Assembly: GCF_011397635.1 (NCBI RefSeq)
Contig: NC_064756.1
Span: forward strand, 19,894,907-19,958,906
Reading direction: 5' to 3'
From: Epinephelus fuscoguttatus
Lineage: Eukaryota > Chordata > Actinopteri > Perciformes > Serranidae
Length of the DNA stretch: 64,000 bases
Below are positions 46,084 to 58,300 of this stretch, in pieces. Numbering within the stretch: position 1 is the first letter of the stretch; the number at the start of each line of letters is the position of its first letter. The position numbers were made by a program, and so were the translations under genes. The notes under the pieces were generated by a model that had not been told where the DNA came from, did no database searches, and saw only the letters and a list, made by a program, of their open reading frames with translations.

Positions 46084-46704
46084 CTGATATTCAGGTATGA
46101 AAGTAAATTTTTTTGACCAAGTCTAGTGAAACTAGAATTATGTAACCTGTATCAGATTAGAGAGTAGTCTCTTGGGTAAAATGTGAGGCACTTCGTCTTT
46201 CATACCACCATGCTGCTACAGCTCGCTAAACACTGGATGACTGGATGGTTGTAGCACCTTTTATGAATGTGTTATAACTAAACCCAATGAGAACAAAGCA
46301 GATTTTATCTATCATACTCCTTTTTTCGGCAGGCCAGGAAAGTAGGTGAGACAAACTGATAGGGGTGTGCTTGCACATAATATCAGCATCAGATGAGGTC
46401 AGGCAGGGAAAGACAGTAAAGTCTGTCCCTAGATAATTCTCTTTCTGACTGAGCAGACACCGCGAGAAATTACAAATCCTTAGAGAAAGAGGATCAACAC
46501 AGCTGCTCTGAGTGAGCTATCACAGCTGTTAAAACGTCTTAAATGTGCCACAAGAGGATGTCCTGACTGTTTACTTGACCAAGGCAGCACTCTTGTATTT
46601 TCAACTTACTCCACATGAGGTACAAAGCATCTAACAGGTACAGGTTAGCAGGTTAGACCTCAGAAGGAACTGTTATTAGTGTATGTAACAGGTCTTAATG
46701 TGTA

Positions 46705-46728
<24 letters not shown>
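46705..46728. repeat. Poly-T run of about 24
   Basis: An uninterrupted T run, followed by AAATTTTG. It could be the tail of a retroelement on the minus strand, but no element body was recognised. Confidence 0.9.
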
Positions 46729-46735
<7 letters not shown>

Positions 46736-46889
46736 GTCATTTCTAATTCTTCTCTCGTCTTCTTACAACTCACCCATCAGTTAACAAATTCTGTGATGTG
46801 GTTGGAGAAGCTGGAAACATTGATATTTGCAGTACAAAAGTAGGGTACTTTGAGTCAAAAATTGAGACACAAAAACACAAGTTATAAGT

Positions 46890-47790
46890 ACTATGCATAG
46901 ACTGTAAAAATAGTGGATGTAGCTACCATGACGTCTCCCACTGGTTTGTGGACATTTTGAAGCCTGATGTTTGCTATATTGGCCGTCACCATCTTGTTTT
47001 TCGGAGCCAGAAGTGACCATTTTTGGGCGAGAGGCTGGCGCTGTGGATCTGACTGAGAAGACAAGGACACTATCAGCAGACTGCCTGTAGGCCAAACACA
47101 CCAGTGGAGAACGCCACACATCAAAACAATGCACCACTATTATTTTCAACCTACAACAGCACACCTGAGGAGGCTAGATGGCACTTCACGCCACTGATCT
47201 GTTTCAAGCCTCACTGCCACTTGAATTAAATGCATTTTATCCCCAGTCGCTCTCTGCGTGTACATACCAGCTCCCATAGCAGCTCTTTTTCTCTGCTCCT
47301 ATAGCAGCTCAACTCCTCTCCTCACCATGGATGTATAAAGAGAACTCTGTAGCTGTTGCCGTCATGTGTGAAAAAGAATGGATGAGAAGAGTCTTGTTGA
47401 GAAATATCACAAGCTTAACAACCCACAATCCCATCATATTAAGACGATGGCCAAAAAGGTATTGCCTGGTGAGTCATAGCTCTGGAGATCGGCTCTTCAG
47501 ATGAGAAATCAAGTTTAATTAGGGTCCACCCATGATTTTAAGCTAATGCAAAAGTGGAGGAAGCACAGATCTTCTGACGCAAACCCCTGGACAGTTGTGA
47601 GAAGGTGGAAATTAGCTACAGGGACCAAAAACATTTCTTGCACCAGGCTATAAACATGTTTATTTCTTCTGTAAATTTGGGCATTTTAACATGAGGGTCT
47701 ACGGGTATTGACTGTCTTCAGGAGCCAGCCCCAAGTGGCCATTCAAGGAACTGCAGTTTTTTCGGCGCTTCCATGGTGGATTTATCTTTT
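46890..47790. mobile_element. Composite teleost repeat containing the MADF repeat
   Basis: The left part (TAGTGGATGTAGCTACCATG, CTCCCACTGGTTTGTGGAC, CCATCTTGTTTTTCGGAGCC) and the right part (GGCATTTTAACATGAGGGTC, GGAGCCAGCCCCAAGTGGCC, GGAACTGCAG) are the two ends of a common fish element as I remember it. The centre (about 47,224-47,572) is the inverted second copy of the MADF repeat seen at 26,985-27,365. Whether the MADF piece is nested or an original part of the element is not settled. Confidence 0.45.
47224..47572 (+). repeat. MADF-bearing repeat, copy 2 (degenerate)
   Basis: Inverted relative to copy 1. From 47,378 the frame MDEKSLVEKYHKLNNPQ parallels MDEESLV, EKY and LNNPQ of copy 1, then decays. 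GGAGATCGGCTCTTCAGATGAG marks the exon end, where the donor seen in copy 1 (TTTAG|GTGAGC) has become TTCAGATGAG, so splicing is lost. Confidence 0.6.
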
Positions 47791-49960
47791 AACCCTGGTG
47801 ACTGCCACTTAATGCTGAGAGTGTTAGAACCACACCTGTTCTCACCCATTCATGAAAAACCAAAAATGCCAACCCCACGATGGTGCTAGAGGTAATGTCA
47901 GGGAAAGTCAGAGGGCTTTTTCCTCTGCGGACCATGACCATGTGTACAAAATGCCAAAGCCATCCATCCAGTAGTTACTGATTTTTCAGTCTGGACCAAA
48001 AATGGTGGACCAAGCGACACACCAATTTCACCACCCATGCCTTATAGAGAGTGAACTATTCGAACAAAAAAAGTCATTAATTACTAAAAATGGTTATGGT
48101 CAAGAAAAGAGGTAGAAACATTATAATAATGTAAGCACAGTTCCTCTCACCTGTACAGTGTGATAAAGGATTACATTGTGAATACAGTATTACTGTGTAA
48201 TGTTCAGTTATTGAGACTGAATCAGAGCGATTGATTCAACTCTGCAGTGCTGTTGTATTGGATTGCACTATATTGTTGCTGCTGCTTCCCTGTACATACA
48301 GCAGGGCCTGATACACAATTGTGCCTTAGGGCACACAAACACCATTTATCATGGCTGCCACTACAGTGGGTTATAAATGGCTCTGTTGGAAAAAAGGGGA
48401 AAATGAAGAATTCATGACAGATTTTGTGCTTTTAAAGCCAGCTCCCAGCACCTACACACTCTGCAGAGTCGCTGCCTGATGCAATCCTGAAACACAAAAA
48501 CCTGCATCTTTTCTACTATTACAGGTAAGAGCTTTCTGGGTTCAGATAGATTCTTGGTTCATTAATTTGCCAAAAGAATGAACCTGTCTGTCCTGTACCT
48601 CACACTCCAAAAGCCTTTTAACCCATCAGGAAACATGGGCAGAGTAAAGTGATGGAGACCATTGTGTCATCAGACGAGTGAAGCATCCCTTTTCTTTCAC
48701 AACCACAGCTTAAAATAGCCATTTTGTTTCTACACAGACACAGACAACCAGCCTTCTGTCTTACATGCCAGCTGCTGAATAAACTAACTCTGTGCTTGTC
48801 AGAAGTTACTGTGGCGCGACCCTTCTAAGTGAGAGGATCTGGCACTTAGTTCTGCTTGGGTGGCGTTCACTTTGAGTGGCTGGCATATTCAGGAGCTCAA
48901 TGCATCAGCAGACTTACATGTCTGGATCAAATTTAGATTTAAACACAGGGTTTCCCTTCTGAAGAAAGTTCAGGGGAAGATGGCAAAGCTTGTCTGGCTA
49001 CTGTTTTCTTTACTTTGTCTTTCTTTGCAAAGAAGGCATCAAAGAGAGGGAATGAGGACAAGAAACCAAATTTATCCTCTTCAGCCCATTGAAGTGAGTC
49101 TGACGCTGTGAGACAACACATTGATGTTTCTCACACAGCTGCCGTGCTTTCACATTGCTACACCCCCACTGACAAAGTAAGACTTTAATCTAATGAGTCA
49201 AACCCAGCCTGCAATCATCCCCTCCTCACATGAATGCTTTAGTTCCCACCTTCAAAGGCAAACGTCACTTTGTGTTTAGGGTGGAGTGAAATCAAATAAG
49301 AGATTCATGGGCTCTGCCAGGCACACTATACGTGCCGAGCATTTAACCCCCTCAACGGCCGATTATCAAAGCAGTATGTCTCTATTTTTCTTTTATAGAA
49401 ACCTAGATGTAGTGCACTAAGGGTGACAGAGCTGGTTTGGTGTTGAAGACAATTCACTCCTCAAAGAAACTTCATCCAAAATGCTTATTTCACATGAATC
49501 TGATAGCCATCATGGCTGACCTTAACGACTCAAAGGTCTGTCAGTCAGCAGATCTGATGAAGCCACTTGGATAAGTCACCAAACCAAAGGAAACAAGAAC
49601 TGCTTTTACCTTTTACTTTTTATATACCTATATTTCAGCTGATTAATCAGTTAATAATTTGCTTTATAAAATTTCAAAAAAGTGAAGAATGCCAATACAA
49701 AATTTGCTTTGTTTAACCAGTGCTCCAAAACCCAAAGATATACAGTCTATTGTATTTTACAACAAGGCAGAACATTTTCCCAGTTTAGAGACTGTTTGTA
49801 ATTTTTGTTTTAGAAATTATATTACTTTTAATATCAAAATGGTTGCCTGTTCATTTTCTTTTGATTGGTCACATTAATTCAGTGTCACTTTCCAGTGTCT
49901 TGGTGCAAGGTTCTTGGTTCAAGTCCAGCCACAGACCTTATTTTCTCTCTATCTAGCATT
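47791..49960. other. Intergenic between TRARG1 and GOSR1, no gene
   Basis: No exon recognised. An 83-codon open frame at 48,860-49,111 has a hydrophobic patch but resembles no protein I know and has no supporting splice or poly-A context. Confidence 0.4.
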
Positions 49961-49967
49961 GGACAGC

Positions 49968-50236
49968 TGTGGTTCAGGAGGTAGAGTGGGTTGTCTTCTA
50001 ATCGCAAAATGAGCTGTTCGATCTCTAGCTCCTCCAGCCCGCATGTGGAAGTATCCTTGAACAAGATACTGAACCCCAAATTGCTCCCAGTGGTTTGTGG
50101 CCATGTTTCAGCTGAGTACCAGGTGGCACTGTGAATGGTAGCCCCCGGCCACCAGTGTGAAAATGTGAGACATATAGTGTTAAAAGCACTTTGAGTGATC
50201 ACATGACTAGAGAGGTACTATACAAGTGAAGGTCTA
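49968..50236 (+). mobile_element. tRNA-derived SINE
   Basis: The head GCTGTGGTTCAGGAGGTAGA has an A-box-like TGGTTCAGGAGG, and 40-50 bases on a B-box-like TGTTCGATCTC, matching the internal polymerase III promoter of tRNA genes. The body continues TCCTTGAACAAGATACTGAA, CCCCAAATTGCTCC, and the end reads AAAGCACTTTGAGTGATC, then ACTATACAAGTGAAGGTC. This is a common fish SINE-like family in my memory. Tail and target duplication not resolved. Confidence 0.6.
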
Positions 50237-50284
50237 TTTTACCATAACCACTACCAACTCTGTAACAGAGGTATGAAGTACTAA

Positions 50285-51220
50285 AAACTAGAATTACCAC
50301 CTCGCAAATATGTGTTTCCACAAACAAGTCAAGTTGGAGTTACAGTTTACATCTATGTCTGTCCAGACTGATCTGTAGCCATGACAGTGGACAGTGGTTC
50401 AAATATGGATGTTGATGCAAAAAAGCTACATATTCTAAAACATGGATGCTTCACACACACCTTCACCCCGGCAGCACAGAAGATCTCTACTATTAGCACA
50501 ATTTCAAGGTGGAACACCCAAGAACAGTGTCATCAATCAAATATCCGACCAAGTATCTCCCCTTGTGTTCCCTGAGTTATGGTGTTGAATAATGGCCAGA
50601 GAAGGGTTTTCGCACAACATTATGATGTCACAGTGAAAATGACCTTTGAACTTTTGGATATAAAATGTCACTTATTCTTAATTTTATCCTATTAGACATA
50701 TGTGTGAAGTTTGTCATAATTAGTCCAACAATTTTTAAGTTAAGGCCAAAAGCATGTTTTGGGAGCTTTGATCACCAAAATCCAATCAATTCATTGTTGT
50801 GTCCAAGTGGACGTTTGTGCCAAATCAGAGAAAATTTCCTCAAGGCCGTCTTAAGACATTGCATTCATAAGAATGGGATCAATGAGAGGTCATATTGACT
50901 TTGACCTTTGACCACCAAAATCTAATCTGTTCATTCTTAAGTCCATGTGGCTGTTTGTGCCAAATTTGAGGAAATTCTCTCAAGGCCTTCAAAAGACATT
51001 GCATTCACGGGAATGAGACAGCTGAGAAGTCAGTGACTTTGACCTTTGACTACTAAAATCCAATCAGTTCATCCTTGAGTCCATGTGGCTGTTTGTGCCA
51101 AATTTGAGGTATTTCCTCCACGCCTTCTTCAAATAAGCCGTTTACAAATATGGGACAGACAGACAACCTGAAAACATAATGCCTCCAGCCACAGCTGTTG
51201 GCGGCATGGAGGCATAAACA
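50285..51220 (+). repeat. Interspersed repeat with 3 x ~139-bp internal tandem units
   Basis: The left part has AGAATTACCACCTCGC and TCTATGTCTGTCCAGACTGA. Three units follow, each with GACCxxxAAAATCxAATCxxTTCAT and TGTTTGTGCCAAAT, anchored near 50,771, 50,911 and 51,049. The right end is CATAATGCCTCCAGCCACAG, CTGTTGGCGGCATGGAGGC ATAAA. This arrangement is a recurrent teleost repeat with an internal minisatellite. TTTGACCTTTGAC recurs at unit borders. Confidence 0.65.
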
Positions 51221-51422
51221 CAGCTGTAATATTTTTTGAGACAGAAATGTAGAAATGGAAATTTTTGAGCCCTGCTGTGGCATCCTGTTTGCTAAATTTG
51301 CTCGGAAATGAGAAGGCCCGATACGCTTTTCAGTTCCCATCATATATTTTGAAAAATAAAATGTTTGAGTGTTCAGTATCTAGTAGTGTCACACACTTGT
51401 TTACACATACCGATATGAATAA

Positions 51423-51428
51423 TTTATT
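51423..51428 (-). promoter_or_regulatory. Candidate GOSR1 polyadenylation signal (minus strand)
   Basis: TTTATT on the plus strand is AATAAA on the minus strand, about 425 bases after the GOSR1 stop codon. AATAAA hexamers are frequent in AT-rich DNA, so this is a weak call. Confidence 0.3.
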
Positions 51429-51850
51429 AATTCACATTTTACAGCCCACAATGAACTATGCATCCCACTTCATCAATTAAAAAGGACCATTCAACTAAAA
51501 ATCCTTCAACCTGTGGAAAAGAATTATACATCTTTCATTCTCTCAGTCTCTTCACACTTCCCTGTTTCTCTCCAAGTGAGTTATCAATATAATTGATTAA
51601 AATCTAGTCTTATTTGTACTTTTGGTCTCCATTCACTTGTTGGCAGCCCTCCATCTGTCCCACTGCTAAATACAAGTTCAGTAGTTCGTGTTGGCCAAAT
51701 CTGTTCCTGTCCAGGAACCGGACCAACTGAATGTCCTTCTGCTCAGGAGCCTCCAGGGTCCTCCAATCATTGAGCTCAGTCTCCTGGGGTTCCCATGTTA
51801 CAAAGAGCAGATCAATCCTGCTCCTTTAAAGATGTCACCAGGATCTGCTT

Positions 51851-54800
51851 TCAGTGAAAAGCGTAGAGCAGGAGGAGAATGGTGCAGACACCGATCACTG
51901 AGCCAAGGATGAGAGAGTCCCTTCTCTTCCGCAGGTTGATTCGCTGGATGAGATTGTTGATGGTTGGGAAACGGTCTGAGAGAGTCACAGGTTAAGGAAG
52001 ATCACACATATATAAATTACAAAACATCTTACATTTGATAGCAGATATGGATCAAACACCTTGGCTGTCAATACCTCGTAAAAACCTAAACAAGTGCGAA
52101 ATACTGAAGATTGCAGGATTTTAACTGGGGCTGGTCTGGAGACTTGACGAAGCTCAGTGCTGACATGAACTAACACTGTGGAAAAGTGAAACTCCCCTTC
52201 TCAACCTGCTGTAGACCTTTACTGCGTTGTTTGACCTCTACAAATCAAAAGATAATTTGGGTGAATGGCCCAGCTGCTTCCTGATACAACCCTATAAATC
52301 CTGATAACAAGGACCCACTGTCCATCACTGAAAAGCAATATGTTAGCACTGATTTCTGATTGCATACCAGGAACCCTTCAGCTTCCAATATACTGTGTGT
52401 TCTTCTATTTGCCCCCTCCTACACACACAACCATGCACACGAGCAACACAAAGGATACTGGCCAGTGTGTTGACCCGGCTCTGTATGGATTTCAGCATGC
52501 CCCTTTGGGAGGTCATATTCTCCTTGGTCGCCATGGCAATGCTAAAGAGACAGAGAGAGAAATGAGTTAAGAAGTGATAATATGCTGCATGTAGCTGCAG
52601 TTATTAGTACTGTAAAGTGCCTCCGACTGCCACATATGATTAGTAACTCAATTCTAACAGCGGATGTTTTTTTTTGGAGAAATGAGTGTCCAGTTTAAAG
52701 GATAAGAGGAGGCGTAGTTTGATGCTGTAGAGAAGAACAAGAGAACCATCTAAATTATGTCCTTAGTATTAAGAAAATGTCCCTTCATGTAAATTCTAGC
52801 ACCATGTCTAGAAGAAAGCTCTGGGTTGAGACCCTGTCTACACGTATACAGATATTTGCAAAACTTCTGTATTTTTGCCTCTTGTCCACATGCATGAGTT
52901 GTAGGTCACTAAAACAAAGATATTTTCAAACTCCTTTCAAGATGCAGAGATTTCAAAACTCTGGTTACTTTGCATCTGTGTAGATGTGTAAAACAGAGCA
53001 TTTGGGAAACGATACCATCATCTTCTCAATTTGCCCATGCCCTTTGTTGCTTTATGTAATGGGCATGAGCCTGAAACAACTGCAGACTACCTGTTTCTTG
53101 ATGTGTTGCTAGCATTGCTTGGTCTAATGACTATTTTACACTTCATGGATGTTTGGAGGCATCAGCTGCACCCAGGGATTTTGCTCCACCTCAGTGTCTG
53201 TGGTTTTATGCCAGAACTGTAGGTTTTCATAATCAGGACCAGACAAACCAGCAGACGATGAAACAATTTTAGAGTGGGATTGTTGTTGTTGTTTTTTTGT
53301 TTTTTTTTGAGTTGTTTTGTGTTCCAGTGTAGATGGGGATATTTTGTAAAATGACAGTCGTGTGGACAGTTTTTTTTTTTTTAATTAAAACAGAGGGGGA
53401 AAATATCTGTTTTAAACATATGTATATGTGAAGATGGGACCTAAGTCAAGGTCTCAGTCAACTCAAAAACTTACCATATTTGTTTTTGGTGCAGGAAAGC
53501 ATATCTGTGATCCAAGAAAATACAGTTTCTAAACCAAATTATTGTGTCAGCTGAAACTAAATAAAAACTGGAGAGAAAACTTCTTGAGATATCTGATCTA
53601 TCTGATTTAAAATCAACGTAGTTGTGTTGAAATATTGCATCTCACTCTGGCAATTCCAAAACTGTTTAAATCAAATTAAATTAATCCCAAATAAAATGTT
53701 TCATCAAATATTTTGCCTGCTGAAAGAAGTTAAATGCGTTTTCACTAGGGGTGTCCCGATCACATTTTTTTTTTTTTTTGCATCCAATCATTATTTTGAT
53801 ACTGAGTCCGACCCGATACTTTGCAAAGCATTAAGAAAGAAAAAAAAAGAATGCATCCAAGTTGTCCCATAAAGTTTGTTTTTTATTTAAATAGTATCCA
53901 AAAAGCTTATCCGTGGTTCAGCAGCACAAAATTTAAACAAATTCTGAATTGTAAACAAATTGTCCCTCCAGAGTTGCCGTAGGGCTGTGGTAGGCGAGGT
54001 TCTGCTGTTAGGTGTGGCTATGTTGTTTGGAATAAAGAGAGAAGCGGTGGCCGCTGAACCTGTTGTTTCGACTTCTGTCTGTTTATTGCTCATTAGCTGC
54101 ACTCAGTTAGGCGAACCTAGCACGCTCGATTACAATACATTGGAAAGCGGAGGCAACAATGAACAACATAGATGAAAAACCTGGCCATTTTTTGTTGTTT
54201 TGATTCCTATGATCTTTTATTACTGATTCCGATTTTGTAAAAATAACGTGATCGATGCTGATACCCGATCCGACATCCCTAGTCTTCACTTATGTGGCTC
54301 CATCTAATACACATCCATTCACACTGAACATTACAGGATGTGAGACAACATGGGACTGAAACATAGTTGGCAAATACTGATATGCTCCTGTGCCGTGATT
54401 AAAAACAGGTACTGAAAGACTACACATCTGTATGGACCTCCATGCTTCAAGGAAATGGGATGAAATGTAATTCCGTCTCACACGTTCTCCTTGGGTGCCT
54501 ACAGTATGTGTGTAAGCCGCCTTGGCTTGTAAAAGGAGGATATAGAATTGCTGTGATATTGTAGCTCTCTTGTTCTCAATCTTGGGCCTCAGCAACTTTC
54601 CTTGCAGGAAAGTGCAGCTGGGCATTTGGCAGGAAAACTTTCAGGCTCTGTGTTTGTCCTCGGTGGCATCTGTTACACACAATAATCAATGGCAGCTACT
54701 GAGCCCACACTTGATCCCTCCACAGTGGGAGTATTTGAGTTAAAGAATCAGCTCCCTGAAACCACCAAAGTAAATATACTTAAGTAAAGTGTTAATATGC

Positions 54801-55000
54801 TCAAAAACAGGTGGCACAGCAGCACTGTGTACCTCCTGAACAGCAGGATGGGAACCAGTAAGCATTAGCCACAGGGTACAAACCCCTCCCATCGCAGAGG
54901 GACAGAGCCCCATAGGAGGCAGGTCAAAACATAGTAAATGAAATCATCATAGTTGTTTACTCTTGGCTTGAAAAGCTGATTAGCAGCAGGTCCAAACAGA

Positions 55001-55065
<65 letters not shown>

Positions 55066-55237
55066 TGAGGTCATGGCATCTCCTGACAGTCCGCAGTCTT
55101 GGCCTGGAACAGTGTTTTGGGGATCGTGTTCTCCTCAGTCAGGAATACACACTTTGCTGACTCCAGCACCTCGTCAAGCCTTTATCTCAATGTTAACCAG
55201 CTCATGAGAATCAGAGCTGGAGGAGAAAGACTCCCTG

Positions 55238-55300
<63 letters not shown>

Positions 55301-58300
55301 TATGTGATCAGTCAGTGAACCGTTGTTTAAAAGTGATCCAGGAGTGGTCTCAATTTGTCAAATTTTCAAGTGAAATCCAATTATATTTACATAACCAAAA
55401 CCCCAAACCAATAATTCTGCCTCAGAGGGTTTTACAATCAAAATTTACGACACCCTCCTCAGATAAGAAAAACCCCATAAAAAAATAACCTCTAACATAA
55501 AAAAAACCCCCAACTTATTAAAAAAGTAATTCTGTATAAGAGCCACCTTAGCATTTATTTCAAGGTTGTTCTGTGTTATGAGATGCACCACAGGGAAATG
55601 GAAATTAGAGTTGTCAGCAAAGGTCACCACAGGAAGAGGACACTCCATAGACATTAAAAAGTTGGGTACTTTTCATTTTAATATCACCTCACAAAGCAAA
55701 TCCTGGAAGCAGGTAAAAAAAAACCCCAATCTTTTAACCTGTATTCAAAATGCAGGTGGAGAGAGATATGGAATATACCATTTCATTTATTATTTATTAT
55801 TATTATTATCATCTCATTTGAGGACATTGGGACTTTATTATCGTCTCGTTTGAGAACATCAGGACTATTATCATCTCGTTTGAGGACACTGTGACTTTAT
55901 TATCATCTCGTTTGAGGACATGGGAACTTTATTATCATCTCGTTTGAGAACACTGTGACTTTATTATCGTCTCGTTTAAAGACATTGTGACTTTATTATC
56001 ATCTCGTTTGAGGACATCGTGACTTTATTATCGTCTCGTTGGAGGACATGGTGACTTTATTATCATCTCGTTTGAGGACACTGTGACTTCATTATTGTCT
56101 CGTTGGAGGACATTGTGACTATTATCGTCTCGTTTGAGAACATCCTGACTTTATTATCGTCTCGCTTGAGGACGTTGTGACTTTATTATCATCTCGTTTG
56201 AGGACATCGTGACTTTATTATCGTCTCGTTTAAGGACATTGTGACTTTATTATCGTCTCGTTTGAGGACATCGTGACTTTATTATCGTCTCGTTTGAGGA
56301 CATTGGGACTTTATTATCGTCTCGTTGGAGGACATTGTGATTTTATCGTCTAGTTTGAGGACATTGGGACTTCATTATCGTCTAGTTTGAAGACATTGGG
56401 ACTTTATTATTGTCTTGTTTGAGGACGCTGGGACTATATTATCGTCTCGTTTGAGGACACTGCGACTTTATTATCATCTCGTTTGAGGACATTGTGACTT
56501 TATTATCGTCTCGTTGGAGGACATTGTGATTTTATCGTCTAGTTTGAGGACATTGTGACTTTATTATCGTCTCGTTTGAGGACATCGTGACTTTATTATC
56601 GTCTCGTTCGAGGACACTGGGACTTTATTATCGTCTTGTTGGAGGAAATTGTGATTTTATCGTCTCATTTGAGGACATTGGGACTTCATTATCGTCTAGT
56701 TTGAAGACATTGGGACTTTATTATTGTCTTGTTTGAGGACGCTGGGACTATATTATCGTCTCGTTTGAGGACACTGGGACTTTATTATCATCTCCTTTGA
56801 GGACATTGGGACTTAATTAACCTTTTAAACCTTTTAACCTATATTCAAAATGCAGGTGGAGAGAGATATGGAATATACATTTCATTTATTATTTATTATT
56901 ATTATCATCTCGTTTGAGGACATTGGGACTTTATTATCGTCTCGTTTGAGAACACTGGGACTTTATTATTGTCTAGTTTGAGGACATTGTGACTTTAATA
57001 TCGTCTAGTTTGAGGACATTGTGACTTTATTATCATCTCGTCGGAGGACATCAGGACTTCATTATCGTCTTATTTGAGGACACTGGGACTTTATTATCGT
57101 CTCGTTTGAGAACACTGTGACTTTATTATCGTCTCGTTCGAGAACACTGTGACTTTATTATCGTCTCGTTTGAGAACACTGTGACTTTATTATCGTCTCG
57201 TTTGAGAACATCAGGACTATTATCATCTCGTTTGAGGACACTGTGACTTTATTATCATCTCGTTTGAGGACACTGTGACTTTATTATCGTCTCGTTTGAG
57301 AACACTGTGACTTTATTATCGTCTCGTTTGAGAACACTGTGACTTTATTATCATCTCGTTGGAGGACATTGTGACTATTATCGTCTCGTTTGAGGACATG
57401 GTGACTTTATCATCATCTCGTTGGAGGACATGGTGACTTTATTATCATCTCGTTTTAGGACAATGTGACTTTATTATCGTCTCGTTTGAGGACATTGGGA
57501 CTTAATTATCCTCTCATGTGAGGACATCAGGACTTAATTATCATCTGTTTGAGGACATTGGGACCTGATTATCATTGACAGTGTTTTGTTTTTTATACTT
57601 ATGTGGTCCTACTGCTCCCAAATAGTTAGGAGAAAATTAAAAATGCATACCAAACAAAAGTTCAGGTCTCAGGAGGATAATATTTTGAGGGTTAGGATGA
57701 AGAAATGCAATGGTATAGGCTGGTTTTAAAAGGGAGGGAAAATGAGCAATTACATGAAAGAAAGGAATGAAAATAAGGGGAGAAATACCACACAGCATCA
57801 TCCACCATTTCAGAGACAAATTCTACCAGTTAGACCGCTGCCCAAGCCAATCTCTGGGTAAGCATAGCTTACAAGATGTAAGGACTGGAAATGGAAAAGG
57901 CAACAGTTGAAAGAGGACCAGGGGAGGAAGATGACAGAAAACAGTCTGGGAAGAGGGAGGATAAATTCTCAGCCACATATTTGTCATCTGTGCAGGTCTG
58001 CAGGGAGGGAAAGGAGCAGGGAGTCGTGAGAGATGGATGGTAACTATAAATCAGTGAAGTGGGAGGGCTTATTCTGGGTACGTGACTATGCCATTCATTG
58101 TATGCACCCACGACATGATGTGACCAGCAGTTGGTGCACTTCCAAGGCTTTGACATGTATGGTACTCTTCAAGTTGAATCATCGGTACAAACAATGAGCA
58201 ATGGCATTTAAAAATTAATTGATCAAAAGGAAACAATGCTCAAAACAATACCCATAAAACCTTCGGGGAAGAAGTAAGCTGTAACTCTTGAGGAGCACTA

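Larger units (their letters stand above)
45335..46260. repeat. Host repeat carrying the second RecQ element
   Basis: GTAGGGGAGACCGGGTATGG followed by CTGTAACAATGAG is the typical start of a teleost repeat family as I remember it. The sequence after the nested element (GTATGAAAGTAAATTTTT, CATACCACCATGCTGCTACA) appears to continue it. Right boundary uncertain. Confidence 0.35.

Noticed and set aside
46781-47164. 127-codon minus-strand frame
   Set aside because: It runs antisense through a common interspersed repeat and shows no domain.
48860-49111. 83-codon frame with a hydrophobic patch
   Set aside because: The patch (WLLFSLLCLSL) is in mid-frame, not a signal peptide at the start; no homologue recognised and no splice or poly-A context.
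49968-50040. True tRNA gene
   Set aside because: A- and B-box-like motifs are present, but no cloverleaf with a proper acceptor stem is evident, and the sequence continues into a SINE body.
55099-55488. 129-codon plus-strand frame
   Set aside because: A large part is a poly-THTH run from the AC microsatellite; no recognisable protein sequence on either side.
55799-57575. CRISPR array interpretation of the 32-bp tandem repeats
   Set aside because: Units are contiguous without unique spacers, and the organism is a vertebrate; this is a minisatellite.
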